Shown here piece after piece: positions 54,813-62,301 of a stretch of DNA of 64,000 nt; the stretch's first letter is position 1, and every line of letters begins with the position of its first letter. A program made the translations under genes and the position numbers. The notes below the pieces were generated by a model. The model searched no databases, was not told the DNA's origin, and saw only the letters and a program-made list of their open reading frames with translations. Where the stretch lies: contig NC_008043.1 of assembly GCF_000014065.1 (NCBI RefSeq), forward strand, positions 556,001 through 620,000, written 5' to 3'. Origin of the DNA: Ruegeria sp. TM1040 (GTDB taxonomy: Bacteria; Pseudomonadota; Alphaproteobacteria; Rhodobacterales; Rhodobacteraceae).

Positions 54813-55502
54813 TCAGGCGTTTGCGGCGATTTCAGGAATGGGCTGGAGGTCGGTCAGCACATGAGCGGGGCGCCAGGGCAGGCGGTCAACGGGTTCGCCT
54901 GCGCGATTGACCCAAGCGGTGACAAAGCCGTATCCGGCGGCACAGCCGGCGTCCCAACCATTGGACGAGACAAAAAGAACCTCGGATTTCCGGGTCCCAA
55001 ACCGTTCTCCAACGAGATCATAGACACGCGCGGATGGCTTGAACACGCCGACGGTTTCGACCGAGAGCACTGCATCGAGCGTGTCGCCGAGGTTGGCCGA
55101 CTCTACCGCGCCCGCAAGCATTTTGGGGGATCCGTTCGAGAGGATGCCAGTCTCGTAGCCCGCATCTTTCAGGGCGCGCAGCATGGCTGGAACCTCCGGG
55201 TAGGCGGCGAGTTCCCAGTAAAGATCAAGCAACCGCTGCCTCAGTTCTGTTTGATCTTGGAGCCCCGCGGCCTCCATCGCCCAGTCCAGGCCATCATGCG
55301 TCACCTGCCAGAAATCGTCATGCGCGCCCGTCACGGCCCTGAGCCAGGTGTATTGCAGCTGCTTTTGTCGCCAATCCTGCGCCAGCGTGGCCCAGCTGTC
55401 TGCGATCTGTGCAAAAGCGGGCTCTGTTGCGGCTTGCCGGGCCGCGGCGCTCACGTCGAACAGGGTGCCATAGGCGTCAAAGATGCAGGTTTTGATCGTC
55501 AT
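54813..55502 (-). CDS. L-2-haloacid dehalogenase-like (HAD superfamily, type II)
   Basis: A 229-residue HAD enzyme. The nucleophilic aspartate is in CIFDAYGTLFDV at the N terminus, motif II is GILSNGSP, the lysine is in GVFKPSARVYDL, and motif IV is FVSSNGWDAGCAAGYG. The pattern SSNGWD matches haloacid dehalogenases type II. It may release halide from 2-haloacids, relevant in a marine setting. It is the first gene of the three-gene run with the alpha/beta hydrolase and the dehydratase. Confidence 0.85.
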   Translation of the reverse strand: MTIKTCIFDAYGTLFDVSAAARQAATEPAFAQIADSWATLAQDWRQKQLQYTWLRAVTGAHDDFWQVTHDGLDWAMEAAGLQDQTELRQRLLDLYWELAAYPEVPAMLRALKDAGYETGILSNGSPKMLAGAVESANLGDTLDAVLSVETVGVFKPSARVYDLVGERFGTRKSEVLFVSSNGWDAGCAAGYGFVTAWVNRAGEPVDRLPWRPAHVLTDLQPIPEIAANA

Positions 55503-55668
55503 GTCCGGGCCCTCTCTTTCAGGGTGGAAAGTGCCACAGACGGCGCCGGTCGCAATGGCCTAAATTGTGTTGGTACGGGTTTACTCTGGGGCCATGGCCG
55601 TTAGGGTGTGCGTTTATCATTGGGCCTGCGTGCCTGAAACACACCAAAGAACCCGAAAGGGGGTCATC

Positions 55669-56097
55669 ATGACCGCGGTAAAAAATGGCGACACGGTTCG
55701 CATTCACTACACTGGCAAGCTGACGGACGGCACTGTTTTTGACAGCTCCGAGGGTCGCGATCCGCTCGAATTCACCGTTGGCGCTGGCCATGTGATCAAG
55801 GGCATGGATCAAGGCATGCTCGACATGGCCGAGGGCGACAAGAAAACTTTGGAAATTGCCTGCGAAGACGCCTACGGACCGATCAATCCCTCCGCTCGTC
55901 AGGCGGTCCCGCGTGAAGGCATCCCAGATGATATCCCGCTGGAAATCGGCACCATGCTGCAAATGCAGACCCCCGAAGGCCAAGTGCTTCCGGTGACAGT
56001 TGTCGATGTGGACGAGGCAAGCGTGACACTGGATGCAAACCACCGTCTGGCCGGTCAGGATCTGATCTTTGACGTGGAACTCGTTGCAATTGCGTAA
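55669..56097 (+). CDS. FKBP-type peptidyl-prolyl isomerase (SlyD-like)
   Basis: A 142-residue protein from the ATG at 55669, which has AAGGGGG in front. The N terminus is the FKBP half (VRIHYTGKLTDGTVFDSSEGRDPLEF), then VIKGMDQGMLDMAEGDKKTLEI. The insert-in-flap region (about 70-120) and C-terminal NHRLAGQDLIFDVELV are as in SlyD. The histidine-rich metal-binding tail of E. coli SlyD is absent. It is a cytosolic folding helper. Stands alone. Confidence 0.9.
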   Translation: MTAVKNGDTVRIHYTGKLTDGTVFDSSEGRDPLEFTVGAGHVIKGMDQGMLDMAEGDKKTLEIACEDAYGPINPSARQAVPREGIPDDIPLEIGTMLQMQTPEGQVLPVTVVDVDEASVTLDANHRLAGQDLIFDVELVAIA

Positions 56098-56349
56098 CGC
56101 ATGCGTTTTGGGGGATGACCTCAACTGAACTTCGGGGTTGGCGGGATCACAGCCCGCCCGCTCTACCTGGTGCAGCGTTGAGCGCCATGAAGATCGCAAA
56201 GCTCTCGCAAGTTGCCTAAATTTCTACAGGGTTTTCCGCGTCTTAGGTGCCCTGGTTTACCTTCTGTTCATTCCTCCACGCGACGGTGGCGCAGAGACGC
56301 TGCCAGCATTTGTGCAGCCGTTTGGATTTATTGACAGGAGTTCTCTCAC

Positions 56350-57423
56350 ATGCGGAATTTTCTTATTGGCGCGGCGCTGACCCTCGGCGGGACCATGGCG
56401 CAGGCGACGGAGTATCTGAACATTTTTACGTGGGACGGGTATGTCGCGCCTGAGGAGGTCACCGCAGTCAATGCTCTCCTGAAAGAGCAGGGGTACGACA
56501 TCGAAGTGCGCGTGATGGATACGCTCGCTGAAGGGCCGGAACAGATGTTTGACGTGATCCGCTCGGGCGATGTGGACGTGTCCTTCCTCACCCTGAACTA
56601 CATCAACATGGAAGGCGTGCCGTTCTCGAACCTTCTGCAGCCGATTGACGTTTCTTCTCCACGTCTGAGCAATGCGCAAGCTTTGTTGCCTGAGTTGAGC
56701 GCGATTGAGATGGGCATGTCCGACGCAGGTCCGCTCTATCTGCCGTTTGGCGGCGGTGCCTACGGGATCTGGGCCAACGACGATGTGGTTGCCGAACATC
56801 CGACATCGGTCGCCGAGCTGCTGAAGCCAGAGTGGAAAGGTCGTATCTCCCTGACATCCGGTCAGGTGCAGCCCAATGTGGCACTTGCGCTGATGGCAAT
56901 GGGCGAGCCTCCCTTTGCGGTTCAGGATGCGTCTGGCGATCGCAAGAAAGTGGCCGAGCTTCAAAAGGCTGATGGCGCGCTGCAGACAACGTTGTCGACG
57001 CTCTATGATCAGGTGGGCTTTTTCTGGAGTGCAGGACCTGAGTTCCGCGATGATTTTGCCTTTGTGGCCTCTTATGGTCCGGGCGCATCGGCCCATGTTG
57101 CCGAGGGGGGCAACTGGAGCCTCGTGAACTTTGACGAAGGCAGCACGGTTTGGCTCGATACCATCAACTTCTCCAAGAAGCTCGAGGGTGACAAACTCGA
57201 AGCGGCGGAGATTTTTGCCAACTATTTCATTGGCAAAGAGGTCCAAGAGCGCATCGTGAACGGTCTGGGCATGGTGGCGGCGACCACTTTGGTGGACGCC
57301 AACCCGATGCTTGACGAAAACCCCAATTTCTTTGCCGAAGATCTGTTCTGGCCACCTTACACCAAAGTGGCAAACAACGTCATGAACATGCTGTCCAAAC
57401 GCGCCTCCGGCGGCGGCAGCTAA
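56350..57423 (+). CDS. polyamine-type ABC transporter substrate-binding protein
   Basis: A 357-residue extracellular solute-binding protein related to PotD/PotF. The first 19 residues (MRNFLIGAALTLGGTMAQA) look like a Sec signal peptide cut after AQA. The mature part begins TEYLNIFTWDGYVAPEEV, the fold start seen in spermidine/putrescine-binding proteins. GAYGIWANDDVV and SLVNFDEGS are ligand-side segments. No ABC permease or ATPase genes are adjacent, so it must work with components encoded elsewhere. A terminator follows. Confidence 0.85.
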   Translation: MRNFLIGAALTLGGTMAQATEYLNIFTWDGYVAPEEVTAVNALLKEQGYDIEVRVMDTLAEGPEQMFDVIRSGDVDVSFLTLNYINMEGVPFSNLLQPIDVSSPRLSNAQALLPELSAIEMGMSDAGPLYLPFGGGAYGIWANDDVVAEHPTSVAELLKPEWKGRISLTSGQVQPNVALALMAMGEPPFAVQDASGDRKKVAELQKADGALQTTLSTLYDQVGFFWSAGPEFRDDFAFVASYGPGASAHVAEGGNWSLVNFDEGSTVWLDTINFSKKLEGDKLEAAEIFANYFIGKEVQERIVNGLGMVAATTLVDANPMLDENPNFFAEDLFWPPYTKVANNVMNMLSKRASGGGS

Positions 57424-57449
57424 GCCGTAAAACTGGATCATTTCGGATT

Positions 57450-57477
57450 AAAGGGGGGCGCCTTGGTGCCCCCCTTT
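57450..57477 (+). terminator. hairpin terminator after the substrate-binding protein gene
   Basis: The stem AAAGGGGGGC (57450-57459) and GCCCCCCTTT (57468-57477) with an eight-base loop lies 27 bases past the stop. The T-run is short, so it could be bidirectional or weak. Confidence 0.75.
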
Positions 57478-57573
57478 GGCATGGTGCCGCCGCTCTGCGG
57501 GTGGCGTCCCGTAACTGGTTGCGGCGGTGCAGATTTCCTGCAACCTAAGAGGGCAACTTGCGGAGGGTGAAGC

Positions 57574-58725
57574 ATGTCGATGAACAGACGACAATTTGGT
57601 GCGGTCGCAGCCGCTTTTGGACTGGCAAGCTGCGCAGGGCCTGTCACGACAGCTGGCCGATCCAGACCGTCCGGGACATCAAGCCTGCCACAAGACCTGC
57701 GTCCGATCCGCAATGCCGACTATGCCAAATGGGTTGCGGCCTTTCGTGAGCGTGCAGAGCGGCAGGGGTTTTCTCAGGATCTCCTCTCGAGGGCATTTCG
57801 TGGAACCGGCTATCTGCCCGGCGTCGTCAAACGAGATCGCAACCAGACCGAATTCAGCCGCACGCTTGAGGATTACCTCTCTATTGCCGTCTCGGACGAA
57901 CGTGTTCGCAAGGGGCGGGCGGCGTATGCGCGCCATCGCGGCACCCTCGATGCCATCGAGCGCCGCTATGGCGTAGAGGCCCATGTGATCGCGGCGGTCT
58001 GGGGGCTTGAGAGCTATTACGGCGAACGTCGTGGCAATGTGCCGGTGATCTCGGCGACCTCGACACTGGCCTATGATGGCCGCCGCGGGGCGCTGTTTGA
58101 AAAACAGCTGATTGCCGCGCTCAAGATCCTGCGCAACGGCGATATTGCGCCGCGGAATATGACCGGAAGCTGGGCGGGTGCGATGGGTCACACGCAGTTC
58201 ATTCCCACATCATACCTGTCTTTTGCGGTGGATTTTACAGGCGATGGACGGCGCGACATCTGGTCGGATGACCCAAGCGATGCTTTGGCGTCCACGGCGG
58301 CTTATCTCGCGCGAAATGGCTGGCAGAAAGGGCTCAAATGGGGCGGCGAGACCGGCCCCGGTGCACCCTCGGGATCGGTCATTCAGCCCCAGCCGGGTGG
58401 ACCGGAGTTTGTCACCACGGGTAATTTCCGCGCTTTGAAGCGATACAACAACTCCGATTCCTATGCGATCGGCGTTGGACACCTTTCCGATCGGATTGCT
58501 GGTGGCGGGCCGCTGCGCGCGTCCTTCCCTCCGGATCGCTACGGACTGCGCAAAGCGGACCGGATCGCGCTGCAGAAGGGGCTGACCGCAAACGGGTTCG
58601 ACATCGGCGCGGCGGATGGGGTGATCGGCCCCAAAACGCGTGAGGCAATCAGCACCTATCAGCGTCGACAGGGTATTGCCGTGACCGGCGATCCGTCGCT
58701 TGAACTTCTGCGCAGATTGAACTGA
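57574..58725 (+). CDS. lytic murein transglycosylase (MltB-type lipoprotein)
   Basis: A 383-residue protein that cleaves peptidoglycan glycan strands. A lipobox-like GLASC ends the N-terminal signal at C20, and RRQFG upstream makes a Tat route possible. The SLT/MltB catalytic glutamate is in WGLESYYGERRG near residue 150, followed by GAMGHTQFIPTSY. The C-terminal 60 residues (RIALQKGLTANGFDIGAADG, TREAISTYQRRQG) are a peptidoglycan-binding domain. Outer-membrane attached, periplasmic side. Confidence 0.93.
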   Translation: MSMNRRQFGAVAAAFGLASCAGPVTTAGRSRPSGTSSLPQDLRPIRNADYAKWVAAFRERAERQGFSQDLLSRAFRGTGYLPGVVKRDRNQTEFSRTLEDYLSIAVSDERVRKGRAAYARHRGTLDAIERRYGVEAHVIAAVWGLESYYGERRGNVPVISATSTLAYDGRRGALFEKQLIAALKILRNGDIAPRNMTGSWAGAMGHTQFIPTSYLSFAVDFTGDGRRDIWSDDPSDALASTAAYLARNGWQKGLKWGGETGPGAPSGSVIQPQPGGPEFVTTGNFRALKRYNNSDSYAIGVGHLSDRIAGGGPLRASFPPDRYGLRKADRIALQKGLTANGFDIGAADGVIGPKTREAISTYQRRQGIAVTGDPSLELLRRLN

Positions 58726-58750
58726 CCATGCGGCACCTGTCGCAAGGCAC

Positions 58751-59059
58751 TCATTGCTGCCTGCGCGATGCACCCGCTGGCAATGGCAGGCACCCCGGCA
58801 GACCCGCGGGCAATACCAAGCGTGCGCCCGCCGCATAGAGATCCCTTGCAAAGCCCGCCTGGTCTGACGTCAGGGTTATCGTGAGCTTCGTCGACGAGAG
58901 TATTGCACTCTCCTCTGGCAAATCGCGCAGCAGTGACGCTTTGGGCAGCACAACCACATAGGCCGGAGCCTCATCGCTGAGAAGCGCGACCACAATCAGG
59001 ACTGAGAACCACCCGACCACCATCAAGGGAACGGCAATAAGGATCGCCTTAATAGTCAT
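58751..59059 (-). CDS. small membrane protein, last gene of the FAD cluster
   Basis: A 102-residue protein with one clear N-terminal transmembrane segment (ILIAVPLMVVGWFSVLIVVALL) and a periplasmic-type tail. It overlaps the 350-residue gene upstream by 11 bases, which argues for real translation in the same operon. I do not recognise a family. Confidence 0.6.
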   Translation of the reverse strand: MTIKAILIAVPLMVVGWFSVLIVVALLSDEAPAYVVVLPKASLLRDLPEESAILSSTKLTITLTSDQAGFARDLYAAGARLVLPAGLPGCLPLPAGASRRQQ

Positions 59060-60101
59060 GGATGTGCTCTAGGGTCAGACCCTGGCTCTCCAGTTGGCGC
59101 AAGCGCTCCGCAAGGTCTGGAACTTTCAGGCTAATAAGGTGACGCGTGTCGCCATATCCCTGCCGTGTCCGGCTCAGCAGTGCGCCCGGCTCGGACGCGC
59201 GCGTTGAAAGTGCAGTGAAGAGAATATCGTCGTTGCCGGCAACCTCGACGATTTCAATGCCCTCTGTGGCCATGCGTTTTAGCAAATGGGTGAGCGCGCG
59301 ATAGCGTGGGGTCTCGATCTCAATCCCCTCGGGACGTTCGGAAATGATCGTTACCCCTTCAAAGCGTTCGAGCGTTTCGGCACCTGCACCTGCGACAATC
59401 ATTCGCAAGGTCAGAGCATCAGCTCCCACCTGCGCAACAGCGTCTGCGATGATATCGGCGTAGGCTGCCTTCGCGCGGTATTCGAGCCCCAGGGCGAGCC
59501 TGCGTTCGCGGTCGCGCAGGGCTGGGGTCGCTTTTTGCGCCAACTCCGTTGCATCCGCGCGAAAACGCCATTTGTACCATGGTACCTGCTGCAAGAAGCT
59601 CGCGTAGTCTGCCGCCTGCCGGGCGGAGACTTTATCAAGCGGGCTGTGCTCCGGTCCACGCAGCATTGCAAAAAGACGCCCCAGCGTTTCCTCATAGGTG
59701 GCTTTCAGCGCCAGTTCGGCGGTAAAGCTAACCCCGATCACATAGACCATCTGTTTTGTTCCGCCATCCACATCGCCATATGCGGCGGCTTCCGCGTTCA
59801 GCGCGCAAATCGACGTCCAAAATCCGCCAATAGCAGGCAGATAGGCATAGTCGTGCGGATCCCCGGTGCGCAGAACCTCCGCGTAGTCGTCATAGGCATG
59901 TACGATGTACCACTCCGGGAAGGTCATCAGAGTGCGGGTTTCCGGTCGGTGATGGGCGGGGTCAAGCCGTGCGGCATATGGCTGCGGCGTGGCATCGCCC
60001 CGGCACATCGTCTCGACATAGAGGATCGGTGCGCTGAGGGAGAGCATCAGCAGCAGCGCAACCAGCCCCAGGCGTTTGATCCAGCGCCAGAGAAGTTTCA
60101 T
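59049..60101 (-). CDS. unknown membrane-anchored protein of the FAD cluster
   Basis: A 350-residue protein with an N-terminal transmembrane helix (GLVALLLMLSLSAPILYVE) and a large soluble part. MTFPEWYIVHAYDDYAEVLR and QVPWYKWRFRADATEL look like conserved segments, but I cannot name a domain. It overlaps the membrane protein gene upstream by 4 bases and the small gene downstream by 11, so it is part of a four-gene overlapping operon. Confidence 0.7.
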   Translation of the reverse strand: MKLLWRWIKRLGLVALLLMLSLSAPILYVETMCRGDATPQPYAARLDPAHHRPETRTLMTFPEWYIVHAYDDYAEVLRTGDPHDYAYLPAIGGFWTSICALNAEAAAYGDVDGGTKQMVYVIGVSFTAELALKATYEETLGRLFAMLRGPEHSPLDKVSARQAADYASFLQQVPWYKWRFRADATELAQKATPALRDRERRLALGLEYRAKAAYADIIADAVAQVGADALTLRMIVAGAGAETLERFEGVTIISERPEGIEIETPRYRALTHLLKRMATEGIEIVEVAGNDDILFTALSTRASEPGALLSRTRQGYGDTRHLISLKVPDLAERLRQLESQGLTLEHIHDY

Positions 60102-60508
60102 TGTCGCTGGCCCAGATTGCGCAGGCCCGCCCAGACCGCCACGCCCCCAAGCGCGAGATGGGGGAGGTTTGCAAGCACGCGGCGTAGAGAAATCTCCATC
60201 CCGAGGGCCTCGTTGGTAAAGATCCCAAGGTCCAGGTAGCCATATCCGGTAAAGAAGCCAAAGATCCCATCGCCAAGATAGGCAAGGCCGAACAGGATCA
60301 GAAAGCTGCGCGCCGCTCGGTGAGACATCAGACCAGCAATCAAAGCCCAGAGAGCTGAGGCCACATGCAGCGCGTCATCATAAAGATCGAGTGCAAAAAT
60401 CCCAAAGGCGAGCCCGGCTTCGTCGGTCAGGCCGGGGATATAGTTCAATGATGCGGCGATCATCAGCGCCACAAAATATCCAACTGAGAGTTTTTGAAGC
60501 AAAGTCAT
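60098..60508 (-). CDS. multi-pass membrane protein of the FAD cluster
   Basis: A 136-residue protein with four hydrophobic segments (KLSVGYFVALMIAASLNY, VASALWALIAGLMS, SFLILFGLAYLGDGIFGFF, HLALGGVAVWAGL), loosely like DUF4383-type proteins. I use the ATG at 60508, which overlaps the FAD oxidoreductase stop as ATGA. It may be the membrane partner of the oxidoreductase. Function unknown. Confidence 0.75.
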   Translation of the reverse strand: MTLLQKLSVGYFVALMIAASLNYIPGLTDEAGLAFGIFALDLYDDALHVASALWALIAGLMSHRAARSFLILFGLAYLGDGIFGFFTGYGYLDLGIFTNEALGMEISLRRVLANLPHLALGGVAVWAGLRNLGQRQ

Positions 60509-61992
60509 AGGCGATCCAGATAGCTGTCCCAAAGGTTGTTGCGCAGCACCAGATCCGGGTCCAGTGCGCGTTTGGCCTGCGCAAAACGCGGCGCCTGGGG
60601 GTAGGCGGCGACAAACTGTTCTAGCGTCGCATGAGGGCGGTACGGCAGGTAATAGGCCCCACCGATGGCGACGATCCGGTCGATCAGCGCCCGGGTCATG
60701 CGTGCCATATCCGCCTCTGCGCGCTGGCTGAGTTCCTGGCTAAAGGACATTACGGCCGCAATTCTCGGCGTGGTGGCAAAAGAGAGCATGCTTTGATCGT
60801 CCTGCGCCACATAACGCAGCGTGACATTGAGAAACTCCTGATAAGAGGCGGGGATCACCTCGCGGCAGGCTGTCACGAAGGCGTCAAAGGCGTCAAATCC
60901 GACGAAATACTCGTGCAGGATGTCTGTGCGGTCGGGATTTCGGTCGTCCAGCGTTGCGACGGGCTCGTTGATGAGCGAATTACGTGTCACTTCGCCCGAT
61001 CCAAGCGCGGGGCCGACGCGCGTTTCGTTCCACCAACGAAAAGACTTGATCGTCTCATTGCCGAGTTGCGCCCGATAGAGGCGGCTTGCGGCATGCGCCA
61101 TCCACCCCGAGCCGGACGCCTGCGGCAACTCCGTCTGATCTGGAGTCTCGCGATAGGTGACAAGCAGCGCCTTCTCAAAGAAGCTCGCGCGCTCCACGTT
61201 GAGGCGCCCGTAGGCCATCGTGACAGCTGGGTCCTCCACCGCCGCACGGAAGGCGCGCGGGAAATCTGCGGCATCCAGCAGATCAAACGTAGGGCTGAGG
61301 CGGGCATTCTTCACCATCTCGACGTCTAGATCGACGATCAGGCCCACGAGGCCATAGCCGCCCATGGCCATCCCAAAGAGTTCGCTGTTCTCTGTGGCAG
61401 AGCAGGTGACGAGATCGCCGGAGGGCAGCAGCATCCGCAGGCTTTTGACGGTTGCGCCCATCGGTCCGAAGGGCACCGGCCAGCCATGTGCGTTTACCGA
61501 AAATGTCGCGGCTACGCCAAAGTCGTTGTTGGATTGCATGACCTTGGGCGACCAGCCCTTTGGATCCAGTGCGGCGATGACCTGTGACCAGCGCGCCCCC
61601 GCGTGTACGCGATAAGTTTGCTGCGCGCTGTCGAGCGCGACCGCGCCATTGTCAAAGGTGATGGCCGTGCCGTTTCGCGGGATGGCTTGTCCCCCCATGG
61701 AATGCCGCGCCGCTCCGATATTCACCGGACGCCCCTCGGTGCGGGCCTCCGAGAGTTCGCGGCGCAGGGCTGCGATCAGGCTCTGATCCGCATCGTCGCG
61801 CAGGATCAGGTGTTTTTGGACGGGGGTCGCCGAAAGGCCGCTGGCGTCATTGAGGATCTGGGGCCCGGTCGGGGCGCTGATGCGCGCGGTGCCGTCATAG
61901 ACCGGGAGGTCCGCGCCAAGCCAGCGCGAGATCCCCCAGCCCGCAGCACCTCCAAGCCCGATCATGGCTGCTCTTCTGGTCAGTGCTTTCAT
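60505..61992 (-). CDS. Tat-exported FAD-binding oxidoreductase
   Basis: A 495-residue protein of the vanillyl-alcohol-oxidase / FAD-PCMH type. The N terminus MKALTRRAAMIGLGGAAGWG has a twin-arginine signal. The FAD pyrophosphate loop is near residue 95 (NIGAARHSMGGQA), with VHAGARWSQVI and SNNDFGVAATFSVNAHGW following. The C-terminal YYLPYRPHATLEQFVAAYP and NNLWDSYL recall sugar-lactone oxidases and DHCR24-like enzymes. It heads the operon of four overlapping genes and is divergent from the reductive-dehalogenase-like gene. Substrate unknown. Confidence 0.87.
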   Translation of the reverse strand: MKALTRRAAMIGLGGAAGWGISRWLGADLPVYDGTARISAPTGPQILNDASGLSATPVQKHLILRDDADQSLIAALRRELSEARTEGRPVNIGAARHSMGGQAIPRNGTAITFDNGAVALDSAQQTYRVHAGARWSQVIAALDPKGWSPKVMQSNNDFGVAATFSVNAHGWPVPFGPMGATVKSLRMLLPSGDLVTCSATENSELFGMAMGGYGLVGLIVDLDVEMVKNARLSPTFDLLDAADFPRAFRAAVEDPAVTMAYGRLNVERASFFEKALLVTYRETPDQTELPQASGSGWMAHAASRLYRAQLGNETIKSFRWWNETRVGPALGSGEVTRNSLINEPVATLDDRNPDRTDILHEYFVGFDAFDAFVTACREVIPASYQEFLNVTLRYVAQDDQSMLSFATTPRIAAVMSFSQELSQRAEADMARMTRALIDRIVAIGGAYYLPYRPHATLEQFVAAYPQAPRFAQAKRALDPDLVLRNNLWDSYLDRL

Positions 61993-62301
61993 GTGACGTC
62001 TTTCCCGGCGCGCCAATATCCGGGCATGCCGTCTTGTCTAAGGTCTTGAAATAAAACCGGCCACGATGGCGGGTGGATGATAATTCCCCCGTTTATGGGC
62101 AAGTTTTCCAGGCTTGGCAATCGCGCGCATTGGGGGCGTCGCGACGCGCGTGGCAAAGCGCTCATGGCGCTCGCACCATGTGCCACTTGGCGGCACATGG
62201 AATCTGTTTCTCCTGCATCCCTCTGGCGAGGTCGATAGCATCTGACACCTGCCGGGTGGCGTCGCCCGCACTTTGCCCCGCCGTCCTTCAGGAGAGCCAG
62301 C
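61993..62301. promoter_or_regulatory. divergent intergenic region between FAD cluster and rdhA-like gene
   Basis: These 309 bases must hold promoters for both directions. An AT-rich patch GGATGATAATTCCCCCG near 62072-62090 could be part of one. AGGAGAG at 62290-62296 is the ribosome binding site of the plus-strand gene. I see no defined operator or further gene. Confidence 0.35.
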
